A stretch of DNA of 64,000 bases from Lentinula raphanica (taxonomy: Eukaryota; Basidiomycota; Agaricomycetes; Agaricales; Omphalotaceae), in contig JANVFP010000013.1 of NCBI GenBank assembly GCA_027919835.1, positions 124,001 to 188,000 on the forward strand. Direction: 5' to 3'. The position numbers and the translations under genes are program-made. The notes under the pieces are model-generated. The model was not told where the DNA came from. It was given only the letters and a program-made list of their open reading frames with translations, and searched no databases. Below, piece after piece: positions 9,500-19,277 of the stretch (within the stretch, counting starts at the first letter, position 1; each line of letters begins with the position of its first letter).

Positions 9500-10620
9500 C
9501 TAAGGCAATGGTTTGAGAAATCGATAGATCTCTCGAGTTCGTTCCAAAATATAGATTCCACCCCTCGCGGTGGGCTCCAGATAACGAGGATATGAAGGGT
9601 GCAATTTAATGCTTCGTTGGATAGATCTAATGACCTAGTGACTTTATCACTGAACACTGATCACTAATATACTTCTTATGTCATTTGTCAAATGTATTTA
9701 AGCAAGGTGTGGGGCGTTGTCAGAGATTCCACACGATCTTATACCTTAGAATGAACTGGTAGTCTTAAAAGATCTACTGGATCCACAATACAGGTCAACA
9801 GAGCGAAGTGACACGGAAGTACAGATCTTTTGATCTGGACTCGAAGGGGGTGAGTGATCCACTCAAAGGGTTTACAAGGAACGAGAGGACTCGTATAGAT
9901 CAGACTTTATGACCACACAAATACTATCAGAACCAGGTTGAAGATCTACTGATCACCGATCACAGGAAACCTTCACAGCTCGTATGGATCACCGATCACC
10001 ACACGTCTGCTTGAACAGAGCCACCGAAACTCTGAATGCTCACTTGGAACAACCGAGAACCAAGCCCTCTGTATCTCCACGATAGGAGTCTACCTTTGAT
10101 TCAAATCTAGCTGAGACTTTATCAACTGACAAGATATCGGGCCTAACGAGATGAGAATTTCACAACCACTTTCGAAGACTGCCTGGCTTACAAAGCCTTT
10201 ACTCCTCACGTATGAGAGCAAAGGTTAGCTAGTCAGAGAAACTGGGCACAAAACCTGAATATATTTTTGTAGGCTACGTCCTTAAGTACTTCTACGAATA
10301 GATCTGTAGCCAATTTACTATTTTATGGAATAGATCTATAGATTTGAGAGAACGGAGTCCGAGATCTGATACAAATAAGGAAAGATAGGACAAGAAACGA
10401 TACAAACACCAGAGAAACAGAGAGTAAAAGGATAAAAACAAGTAAAAATGTCCATTTCTGGTGGTCCTTCGTTGAGATCTAGTTGCCTGACCTTCGATTC
10501 CGGACCTGGTCTGTGCGTCCATCCACATGCTGGTGGTTAAAGGGCACGGATAAGCTCCTGCCGATACTCTCTCACACCGAAAATGGAATAAATTCCATCG
10601 AGCAGAAATCCTTACCGACA
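9500..10620 (-). repeat. Probable 5' LTR and leader of the retrotransposon
   Basis: This AT-moderate stretch has no long ORF, lies upstream of gag and is dotted with AGATCT. The minus strand starts TGTCGGTAAGG at 10620, a plausible LTR start with the usual TG, and is flanked by GTATA as a possible target duplication. A TTAAATA box lies near 9700 on the minus strand. The inner LTR boundary and the primer-binding site are not resolved. A tRNA-like 3' end reading ...GGGCTCCA lies near 9570-9590 on the plus strand, but it is not flanked by a clean CA terminus. The partner LTR is outside the window, so the call rests on position and composition. Confidence 0.45.
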
Positions 10621-11138
10621 GTATATAAATCAGTCGCACTTTCACTCTTCACAATAGTTTCAATGAAAAATCATATTTTTGCACAAATGAAAGCACAGTC
10701 GAAAGATCGTAAATCAGTGTACATATCATGTCGTTCTAAATATTTGCTGAAAGCCCCAAAATCTTGTTGCCAGAAAACAACGCCAAAATCAATAATTTCG
10801 ATACACTTTTCGGCCTCACTGATTTCAGAAATTTGACCTGAGTGAAAAGTTCATTTGAAAGTTCCTAAACTATTGCTTCTGAAACAAAGATTGAAACGGA
10901 ATATGTCTAATGACTTATTGCAAGGAATGAAAGAGTAGCCAAAAGCCCTGGTTTCGAAAGTGTTGAAATAACGCAGTTGCGTTCGTGACCAGACGCAAGC
11001 GCGTCGGCAAAAATTGAGACCTCAAGGTCGATTTTGGATGCACAGAGGAACGTGAGTACGATGGTATTATCCAAATGGGCCACTTGCGCGTATGGAAGGA
11101 CATGCAGCCTCATCATTGCATTGAGATTCTGATGATAT
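10621..11138. other. Intergenic, no gene seen
   Basis: AT-rich spacer between the retroelement edge and the T5orf172 gene. Short ORFs here have no recognisable product and no splice-consistent continuation. AGATCT is absent, in contrast to the element on the left. Confidence 0.5.
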
Positions 11139-11678
11139 CTATAATGAAGCTATCACTCTTTGGATGACGGGTTTGATTGAGTCCTCATAGACCTCCTGAG
11201 GATCACCAACGAAGACGAACTTTTCGATGTGGACCGTCCCGCCTGTTGATTTCAGTTATGTGATACTCGAGGAAATGGGAAGCGTCTCACATTCGCATGT
11301 AACACGCGGCCTACTAGAACATCGGGCCTCTAGTTCTAGGTGCACCAGATACTCTGTGAAGATGAAAAAATCAAGACGCGAGAAGACGCTGGAAATACTA
11401 CATTTACCTGTCTTGTGGGCAAAGGGTGTCCACAAGGCCCCAAGCCAGATTCGCCGCTTTCCAGGGCATGCCGCTTCCCACTCGCTCATGCACCGCCTCA
11501 AGCTGTTCGTTCTTCCTACTTTGAACACCCCCCCAAACGACCCGACCTTGTGGAATACATATAACCAACCACTCTGATCCGTGCTACGTATCTCCCGAAT
11601 ATAGGCTTGTCTGGATAGTTTAGATAGTTTCTTGAATGACCGCTTGGCATCGAGACCGACAAGTGATGTAGATTGCAT
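11139..11678 (-). CDS. T5orf172/GIY-YIG-like domain protein
   Basis: Three exons (11678-11408, 11353-11291, 11242-11139) joined by 54-nt and 48-nt GT-AG introns give 145 residues. The protein has the features of the T5orf172 (DUF1766/Mug113) domain: a GWLYVFHKV strand, then FKVGRTNSLRRCMSEW, then KT-EYLVHLELE, and a closing CECGG-HIEKF motif. The last motif appears only after splicing, which supports both introns. The GWLYV and FKVGR blocks correspond to the GIY-YIG fold, so a nuclease or DNA-binding ancestry is likely, but members of this fungal family have no settled biochemical role. The ATG at 11678 is the first in frame. It stands alone beside a retroelement; such genes are common and variable in fungal genomes. 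Confidence 0.7.
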
Positions 11679-12097
11679 AGAGATTGGGGGAGGAAGCTGA
11701 AGATGGAGGCAAACAAATGCGTGACGCTGAAGTAACAGTCACGGCTCAGACGATGAGACCCACAACTTGACCAGAGCTTAGAACGCGAGGGCGGGAAAAC
11801 TTCCGCTGATGCATGGCGACAACATCTCACATCTCGGTCGACAGTGTGATGTCTTGGGTTGAAGGCGTTTAGTTCGAGTTGGCATTCGGGTTTGGGTTTG
11901 GGTATGAATCTGAGCTAAGGCGGGAACTGAGAGTCTATGTCAGGACCTAGAAGGGTGTTCATAACTGGATCACCTACCAAGCGACACTTTTAAAAGAGCG
12001 TGAAATTGGTTCAGAAAGAGAGATCAGGTAATGTTAGGTATATTGCGAAATACAAAGCCCGCCTTGTATTGTACTAGCACCTGAAGCAATGTTAAGA
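11679..12097. other. Intergenic, no gene seen
   Basis: Spacer between two minus-strand genes. It includes GTTTGGGTTTGGG near 11890, a short G/T-rich tract that is too short to call a telomere-like repeat. No supported coding sequence. Confidence 0.5.
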
Positions 12098-12319
12098 CTA
12101 AATATCCTCATCAGAATCACTGTCCGAGTCAGCCTGCACCGCCAAAGCCCACTGTTCGAAGTTGGGAGTTTCCTTTGAGTCGACATGAAGCCGTTCAAGA
12201 AGAGAAGGAGGTAGTTGTTGAAGGAATTGTCGATGATAGAGGGAGCGAGGAAGACCCTTCTTTGTCGTCCTTGTGCTGATTTTGTTCGACCTCTCCCGGA
12301 TGTGTTTTGGTCGCGGCAT
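12098..12319 (-). CDS. Small hypothetical protein with acidic tail (73 aa)
   Basis: ATG at 12319, stop at 12098-12100. The protein has a basic N-terminus (MPRPKHIRERSNK), a middle block resembling a short helix (FLQQLPPSLLERL) and an acidic end DSDSDSDEDI. A TATATATA run about 100 bp upstream of the ATG on the coding strand could be a core promoter. I recognise no family. The change from basic to acidic and the aromatic/leucine pattern look more like a real small protein than a random ORF, but there is no independent support. An in-frame upstream ATG at 12424 would add a leader. Confidence 0.4.
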   Translation of the reverse strand: MPRPKHIRERSNKISTRTTKKGLPRSLYHRQFLQQLPPSLLERLHVDSKETPNFEQWALAVQADSDSDSDEDI

Positions 12320-12439
12320 TGCTCTCTTGCTCACAAGCCATTGTTCCTTCGACAGATATATTGAATGATATAAGCCATTCTGAGTGTCTGAGTGTACTAG
12401 GGGTGCTAAAAATAGCATGTACATTATATATACTCAATG

Positions 12440-12890
12440 TATAGAGGATCTGGTATGATTTGGAGTAACAAAAAATTTTACACTTGTTGGGTATTTTTTT
12501 TATCTTGCATTTTCAGGGCCAATGAGGTGACCCTGAATTTTTTGAGTATTTTTTAATAATTTTTTCAGATTTTTTGCTACCTGATGAGATCAAGTTCTAT
12601 TTTTGGACTGATTTCCTTTTTAGACAACTTTGATGTGCCTGAGATACCCTATATGCTTCCTATATAATATTTTCTATTTTTAAACACTCATATGCACTCT
12701 CATGATCCCTGATTTGAATATAAATGTTTTTTTTTCCAAAAAGGCAAATCAATGATGCAGATTTCATCATTTTGGCTGATGCCATCATTTGTGACATTTG
12801 TCACACTGGTTCGCAAAGCTGTATATTTTTTTCTATTTTTTAATGGAAGATACAATTAATATATATATATCATTAAAAAATAATAGCCCC
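12440..12890. other. AT-rich intergenic segment
   Basis: Very AT-rich with homopolymer T runs, an ATATATATAT tract near 12860 and a short palindrome TGTGACATTTGTCACA near 12790. No coding sequence seen. Probably transposon-derived or promoter-distal spacer. Confidence 0.4.
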
Positions 12891-12894
12891 CAGA

Positions 12895-13648
12895 GTCAAA
12901 ATTTGACCCTTCGAGAGAGTATCGGTGTACTTCGCGAAGCTGTGCTCGAGACTTATCAGAGTACTTCACGTAGATTCTACAGCTACGGGTGGCATCAGAT
13001 GGAAGCTCAGACTTGGTACGTGTTGAATATTTGTCATCATATTCAGACTCTAATCTTCAAGTCTAGTCTGTTGATTTTTTGCACCTTGACGTCATCATTC
13101 CTCACTGGAAAAATCAACCAATTACAGAACCTATCTCCAACGCTGTTGCCTGGGACATCCTCAATGAAATCCTCATGTTCTTATTCAAGCATGAACTGCA
13201 TCTTATTGATCAGTTCTTGTATGAATATCTACAAAATACTTCCCCATCTGATTCACCTGAGGTCACAATGGACTCGTCACCAGAACTGAAGCCGGGTGAG
13301 CTTCTAGATGATTTATTGGCCCCAACTTGTTCACGTTGCTTTCAAAAACTCATGTCTTTGGTCCCGGGGCTGCAGCAAGGAAGGATGGGTTTTGGCTCAG
13401 CCAACAATGACCTCCAATGTCAAGAAGCAGTGTATAGCCTGTATCGGATCATGACTGGCTGGTGTTCCTCATACTCATTTCCCTCAGCATTGTGCCCTGC
13501 TTTGAATGCCCTCGCTCCCGGTCACACCCCTAGTGCTGCCGAGCTGGACAATGCAGAGGATGCTGTCGTGGCCGCCATCATTACATTTTTTCTTTTGCTG
13601 ATTTCTTTAAATGTGCACCTGTCATTCCTCATGCGTCTCAGGCTTTGA
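12895..13648 (+). pseudogene. Hypothetical protein fragment, possibly degenerate
   Basis: A plus-strand frame from about 12895 (FDPSRESIGVLREAVLETYQ) can be joined through a candidate GTACGT donor near 13017 to the ORF at 13079-13648. The C-terminal part has a plausible globular sequence with cysteines (APTCSRCFQKLM) and ends in a hydrophobic stretch. I do not recognise it. No convincing ATG or promoter was found and the surroundings are AT-rich and repeat-like. It is more likely a remnant of a mobile or lineage-specific gene than an intact one. Confidence 0.3.
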
Positions 13649-13710
13649 ACATTATATCATTGGAACAAATGTATATATATTGTCTATATACAATATTTTA
13701 TCATGCTACT

Positions 13711-13800
13711 ATGGCCTAGCAGTTAGTGCAATGATGCATCAGAGTGAAATAAGCAAAGCACTTTGGTTTGAATTCCACAGCACCGGTAAAGGTTTTAAAT
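13711..13800 (+). repeat. tRNA-derived SINE-like fragment
   Basis: The sequence reads GGCCTAGCAGTTAGTGCAAT, close to a pol III A box, and about 45 bp later GGTTTGAATTCC, close to a B box. The stretch between and after does not fold into a normal tRNA cloverleaf, so this is not a functional tRNA gene. The arrangement suggests the head of a SINE or a decayed tRNA pseudogene. An A/T-rich tail follows. Confidence 0.4.
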
Positions 13801-14167
13801 TTTAGTTGAGACTCACCAGACAATACTCGCAAATAAAAGGGTGCAAGTACTCATCAGCCCCATTTGGGGATCGTGACTCAAGTATACACTTGTGCTGCGA
13901 GTGTGCTTGTGCACTTTTGATACCTGACTCGCAAATCATGAGTGTGAGTAAGCTCACGAGTATTCGGCAAGACTTGCCACTCATGAGCAACTCTACCCAT
14001 AATGCTAACCAAGTGTTCAAACATTGGGCATCTGATATTATTGAATAATAATCAGCATACTTTCAAATTTTCATGGCAGGACAAATGAATACAGTACTGA
14101 CAGATATAGTGGAAAATTCAGTTAGGAGAACTCAGGCAACATTGAAAAAATCCTGACTTTTTGGAAA

Positions 14168-14437
14168 CTAGAAGTAAGGTCCACAACTCCCATCTCCAGT
14201 CAGGCTATTAGCGAGATCCAAGAAGGTCAATCCCTGGAGCTCCAGAAGCTCAGCTGCATCATCTTCACTGAAATCTTCATCAAAATTGGGAGCTTCTTTG
14301 TTATCAAGTTCATGGTCATCAAGCCGGAAATCATCATCAGACTCATTGGAGTCTTCCAAAAGAAAGGAGGCAACAATGAAGATTTGAGCAATGTTGATGA
14401 GCTCATTCTGTATCTCGGCGATGGTAGGCTGAGGCAT
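14168..14437 (-). pseudogene. Possible N-terminal fragment of a HARBI1-like transposase
   Basis: An 89-residue minus-strand ORF is acidic in the middle and ends ...LANSLTGDGSCGPYF-stop. A GDGSRGPY-type motif before the catalytic domain is, from memory, common in Harbinger-like (DDE_Tnp_4) proteins of Agaricomycetes. Here the domain after the motif is missing, so at best this is a truncated remnant. The identification rests on a short motif and is weak. Confidence 0.25.
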
Positions 14438-14439
14438 AC

Positions 14440-15183
14440 TGAAGTGTCGTACGGTTATCTTACAGACTCAGTTTATCATACAGACACAGTACATCAGCTA
14501 AGAGACTCCAGGCCAGAAGTGATTTTGCTGATGTAATTACAGGTTACAGCCCCGATCAATTGGATACCCAAATGCAGAATGCCATAAGGACCAAATGAGG
14601 TGAGGCGGCAAGGCAAGGCAAGAATTAAGCAGCCCTACTAATGATTTCATTTCAAATGCCCTTGAATTTTAATAATGACAAAGTGTTCCTGTTGAAGACA
14701 AAGAAAGATGAGGGCTGTGTGACAACTGTGACAAAAATGTCCCGAACAGAAGCAGAAGGTGTCACAATAGCAGAACAATGGGATCGTTAATTTTGTGACT
14801 TTTGCCCATATACGGTAAACAGAATTTCCTTTTTTGATACAGGAAACCATCCATAGAGATGATTCCTCTTTACATTCGGACTCGTAATATGTATGGATTT
14901 CTGTAAAGATAGACCTTGGTGTACATATTGCTACATAATGAATGGGAAAATTGCCAAGTAACGCAGCTGTCACGGTGACTGTGTATCGAGGTGCCCCCTG
15001 CCGGTCAAAGTGCACCAGATCTTCTAGGGCATGACCATGGTGTTTGTTTTTTTATTTGTACACCTGTTTACGTCTGTATTTTCACGGCACACTGGGATGC
15101 CGGAGTGCCCTAGAAGATCTGGGTACGAGATTATCTTGGAGTATAATAGTTCAAATCTACCTAATCACTTTGAGCATATAGTA
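14440..15183. other. Intergenic with a 17-bp inverted repeat pair
   Basis: No gene seen. CCAGATCTTCTAGGGCA (about 15014-15030) is repeated in inverted form about 75 bp later (about 15103-15119). This could be the ends of a roughly 105-bp foldback element, but no flanking duplication was found. Confidence 0.4.
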
Positions 15184-15586
15184 GGTCTGTTCAAAGTTGG
15201 GCCTATGGATTTCGTAGCTCCGTAGCTACCCATAATTCCGTAGCTAGTGTGACATTTCCACGATTCCATAATTGATGGCTATTTCTTCTGAAGTGCGTGA
15301 GAAACTTGCAATTGGCCAGGGTTTTTCTTGGTTTTTTGGTCTTCTAAGAAAGGCGCCAGAGGTTGATTTTGTGCATTAGATGTAGCTGGGCTTTTTCTTT
15401 GTTTGCCCATGCCAGAATGTGCTTATGTCGCAATGGAGACGCATAAAAGGCTGTTTCAATTTATTAAGCGCCGGCGGGCGCTCTCAGAACATCACAGTCG
15501 TGTCATCTGGGTGTCACGGTTATTAGCTACGAAAATCATAGGAACTACGGAGCTACGAAATCCGTAGGCCCAACTTTGAACAGACC
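15184..15586. mobile_element. MITE with 5-bp TAGTA target duplication (403 bp)
   Basis: The ends GGTCTGTTCAAAGTTGGGCC and its inverted copy form terminal inverted repeats of about 45 bp with only one or two mismatches. TAGTA flanks both sides (15179-15183 and 15587-15591). There is no ORF inside. The superfamily is unclear: a 5-bp duplication is seen in several fungal DNA transposon groups, and an imperfect 8-bp duplication is also possible. Confidence 0.75.
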
Positions 15587-15753
15587 TAGTAGTATTTTGT
15601 AGTTTCGCGACTGAAGTTTTTATTTCATCCTATTGGACCATAGATGACTGTATGGACCTGGCATATGAAATTAAACTCTAGATTGATAGCATTGACTGTC
15701 TTGCATGGTCCCTGTTACTGCACCACATGAATCAAGTGTTCTAGTTCACTCGA

Positions 15754-17006
15754 TCAACGCTGTTCAACACCCACACTGCCAGCGATCCGCCATATCCTGC
15801 CCGCACTTGTCGTCGTTGCCTTCCATAGCCTGACACGACCATCGGAGCCGGATGAAGACAAAATAGTCCTATTGAAAGAGAGATTAGAAGGGAACATGTA
15901 CAAGAGAGAACAACCCACCCAGTCACGTTCCACTCGACCTTGCCCACCATACCGTCAGTCATCCCAGGCGCGTTCGCATGGTCGTCGAAATCCGCTACGA
16001 GTTTCGCTGACCACGAATGGCGAGACTGACGTCCTGGTTCATCTTCGTCCGTGTCTCCCCCTTCGTCGCCTGCGTCTTTACCCTGATCATCGACTCTCCA
16101 TATCCTCACATGGCCCTCTCGATCACCGGTAGCGATGAGATGGTATGATCGTCCACAGGACGGTGCCCAGGAGACGGAGGTGATGGTTCGGTTGGTATTC
16201 GGAGGAGGTGATGAAGGGGGAAGGTCGAGTTTGAATATAATGTTGGGTGACCTGGATGGTGAAAATTGGATAATCTACGGATAACGTGAGCAAAATTCAT
16301 CAAGGAAAAAAGAGTCGTTCCTCACATTGACACTCGAACACTGACCAACGACCACGGCGAGAAACCTGGGCCCGTACGGATCCTTGCACCAACTCAAACT
16401 CCAGCCTCCATCTGCCTCTTTACTTCCTCCCGGCGGATTGGCCACACTGGACCTATCCTCTTCCTCTCCACCGTCTTTGTCCTTTTCGCCTTGTGCAGTC
16501 ACCGCACTCGGTCTCTCGACCCCCTTTCTCTCGAGATCGAGCGCATCGGCCAAGGCCCAGAGATCGAGCCTATTCCAGTCCAAACACTCGTAGACTCTTA
16601 CCCAGCCATCGGTCGCGACCGTTGCGAGTCTGAGGCCATACGCCGCAGGGGCAAACTCGACCTGCCTCACGCTTCCGCAAAAGTCCAAGAAGAGTGCGGA
16701 TTCGTTGTACGTTTTCTCCCCTGGGACTTTTTCCCATATTCTCACCGTCCGATCGAACGACGCAGACGCGAGGACATCACCAAACTGGGGATGAGCCCAG
16801 GATAAGCTCGCGATAGGCGCTTGGTGGGCTTTCCATTCTGTTTGAAGAGACCACTGGGGTGAACTGTCGATTGCTGTGGTTGACAGCGCCCAAACACATA
16901 TCTTCTGGTCCAGACCACAGGTAGCTAGTCTTGTTCCGTAGAAATCGTATACAGCACAAGTAACGAGGTCGCTGTGGGCGTCGTTGATGAGACCAGTCTG
17001 AAGCAT
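15754..17006 (-). CDS. SEH1: Nucleoporin SEH1 (WD40 repeat protein)
   Basis: Three exons with introns at 16275-16325 and 15869-15918; both keep the frame. The protein is a WD40 propeller with strong SEH1 features: it starts with HSDLVTCAVYDFYGTRLATC, followed by DQKICVW, ASFDRTVRIW, REGHVRIW, a W-N-V-T-G-T-I-L-S-S-S-G stretch created by the second splice, and RVRLWK. By family knowledge SEH1 works in the Nup84/Nup107-160 nuclear pore subcomplex and in the SEACIT/GATOR2 TORC1-regulating complex at the vacuole. The blade after about residue 165 has an acidic, low-complexity loop. The start at 17006 is the first ATG and gives the usual short N-terminus. Only 40 bp separate it from the ATG of the divergent gene to the right. 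Confidence 0.9.
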
Positions 17007-17046
17007 CGTGAGAGAATGAATCGAAATGTGACAAGCGTGACGATTG

Positions 17047-19084
17047 ATGGTTTCTCGAATTCATACACTTCAGAAAACACTGTTTGAGTCTACAGATGGA
17101 TACATCTATCCTCCCTCACCGCCGCCTACGACGACCGCACTCCAAACTCTACACCGACTCCTCTCACCCTCCCTCACCGCATCCGACTACCACACTGCCC
17201 GACGAATCCTCCTCGACCTTGCCTCTCTCCAGACGCGTATCCCCCATTCACCCGCCTTCCTCTTCCCAGCCACATACGCCCTCTCTCTTCCCACCCCTTC
17301 CCAACAACTGTCCGACTTTACTCTCTGGTTCACTTACTACCCCACCCGTCGTCGGAACCCGACCAAGTACCCCAAATTCCCGAACGTCCTCCGGGCAGCG
17401 CACTTGACGCTGTACCCCTCTCTTGCACTCCTCCTCGCTCGCAAAGGGTACTCTGGCTACGTTAACAACTTTATCCTCCCCTCTCTCGCCCGATACAGTC
17501 CTCCTTCGGACTTTGTCTCGTTCTTTGCCGAGTACAGAGCCAAGATACGCGGATACGATGCTCGACAGGCGGCGCTTCAGTCTCGGTATGCGCGTACAGC
17601 TGCGATGAGGTATCTCACCGACGCAGGACACGTCGCTCAGGCACTTGCCTTGGCTCCTCCGGTGGTTATCAACAAACGACGAGAACGACGACAAATCGTG
17701 ATTGGGAAGACCCTGTCGCTCTCAAAAACACTCTGGAGACTGTCTCGCGCGATGTGCTCACCAGATCCCAAACACTTTCCTCGTACGAACGAGCTCGTCG
17801 AGTTTTTCATCTCCTACATCTCTCATCACGCTGACCGCCTCCCGTACGTCGTTCTCCTGCTATCTCTTTCCTCACTAACTCTCTTCCAGTTCCAAAAACG
17901 CTCTAAACCTCCTCCACACACACACCCTCCACTTCTCCCCCATCTCCCTTCGTGCTCTTTCCCATCTCCTCTTTGCCCACCTTGTCCTCCTCTTCCGTCT
18001 CGGTACCCACCCCAACCCCATCCAATCCACCCTTCCCCCCATCGGTCCCCCCGCACTCATCACCCTTCTCTCGGTCTTCAATACCTTTTTTCATCTCCAG
18101 GGCGTCCCTCAATCCCACTTACTCTCTCACCTTCAACATCCTCAGACTCCCTCCTCCTCCTCATACCTCCAAACCCTCCAAACCCTCACCCCATCCGATC
18201 TCCCCCCTCTGTTTCCTACCCGTCTACACATTTCCCTCATCTGGCAATCCCTTGCCCACCTCGCTCCTTCCCCCGACGTTCTATACGACGAGCTCGTCTC
18301 GTTCGCGAGTGGGCACGCCAACACATTGGTCACGCCTCCATCATGGACACCAACCACACCATCGTCTTCCACCCCTCCCGTCCCATCCCCCATCATCTCC
18401 GAATGCTTCACGCCCTTCCTCATTCCCCTCCTACGCTCTCCCACCTCCTCCCACACCCCCACCTCCATCCTCCGCACCCTTCTCTCTCTCCGCCTCTCCC
18501 CAACCATCCACCACTACACCGAATTCGGCCGGTACTGGGCGTACAACGCGCAAGAGGACAACGTCTGGCTTGTGCTGGACAGACTGGAGTCTGAGCATGG
18601 TCAGATGAGTGGAGTGGAAAGAGACCGAGAGCTTCTTCGAGAGCTGGAGTCTGCCTCCCCACAACGGCCCCCGCTTGCCTCCGCTCAAGCCCGACCTGGT
18701 TCAGACGCCCGTCTGCCCGCACCAGATCTCCCTCTCTACATCGCTCTCATGCGCGCTTTTCTTTCTTCTCCAAACTACCACTCTCGTTCCCCTCCCAGCA
18801 CCCCTCCTTTTCTTCCTACCTCTCCCCCTTCTCCCTATACCCCTCCCTTTGCCCCCTACTCTCCCTACCCAGGTACCCACCGTCGTCTTCTCGCTCTTTG
18901 CCATCTCTGGTCACGCATGGAACGTCGATTTGGTCGGGAATGGCTTCTTGGCCAACTGAATCCCGAAGCTACCCCGACTTTCAACCCCAAGGTGAATGCC
19001 TACCTCCAAAAAGTTGTTGGAGACTGGTACAGTCTCGCCTCTGCCTCTTCCTCGTCCCTTACTAGTAGATCTTCTTCCCCCTAG
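17047..19084 (+). CDS. Hypothetical helical-repeat-like protein
   Basis: Starts at ATG 17047 and is joined through a 46-nt intron (17844-17889) to the frame ending TAG 19082-19084, giving about 660 residues. The spliced protein is rich in leucine, alanine and serine/proline. The spacing of hydrophobic positions (for example RILLDLASL, LALLLARKGY, RYLTDAGHVAQALAL) resembles tandem helical repeats of the PPR/TPR type. Two long Ser/Pro-rich linkers (around 18350-18470 and 18780-18870) look disordered. A possible organelle-targeted RNA-binding role is only a guess. The CDS is strongly C-rich on the coding strand, unlike its neighbours. It shares a 40-bp divergent promoter with SEH1. Confidence 0.65.
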
Positions 19085-19277
19085 TAATCATATCATATCA
19101 TACTATGTATCTATGCTGTACAAAAAACTCTTTGATTCTTGCACTCTCCTTTTACTATATCTCCTCACACATGTAAATAAAACCAGCAAGGAAAAAAAAA
19201 ACAAAAAAAGAGTCCAAAATACTACTACTTTCCTTCCCCCGCACCATCTCCATTCTCAAGCTTTCAAATTTCATCTC

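Larger units (their letters stand above)
1..10620 (-). mobile_element. Degenerate Ty3/gypsy LTR retrotransposon, 3' end beyond window
   Basis: On the minus strand the order is gag, protease, reverse transcriptase, RNase H, integrase, which is the Ty3/gypsy (Metaviridae) order. Diagnostic residues are visible: a CX2CX4HX4C zinc knuckle in gag, a DSG protease centre, a YIDD polymerase box, and an integrase with an HHCC-type finger followed by D, D and E. The right edge is placed at 10620 because the minus strand there starts TGTCGGTAAGG and the AGATCT-rich composition stops. The left LTR was not found, so it lies outside the window. The copy looks dead: four inserted TIR elements, three TGA stops and one indel break the ORFs. 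The edges are inferred from composition, not from a matched LTR pair. Confidence 0.85.

Noticed and set aside
9560..9600. Primer-binding site of the retrotransposon
   Set aside because: A sequence ending GGGCTCCA resembles a tRNA 3' end but no CA-terminated LTR border lies next to it and I could not match it to a tRNA.
11516..11830. Minus-strand 104-aa ORF upstream of and overlapping the T5orf172 gene
   Set aside because: Different frame, no domain; the T5orf172 exon explains the overlap.
11885..11905. Telomere-like GGGTTT repeat
   Set aside because: Only about two and a half imperfect units; not an array.
13711..13800. Functional tRNA gene
   Set aside because: No acceptor or anticodon stem forms; kept only as a SINE-like fragment.
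15014..15122. Independent foldback transposon
   Set aside because: A 17-bp inverted repeat exists but no target duplication was found and the span is only about 105 bp.
16384..16805. Plus-strand ORFs inside SEH1
   Set aside because: Shadows of the WD40 coding sequence on the other strand.
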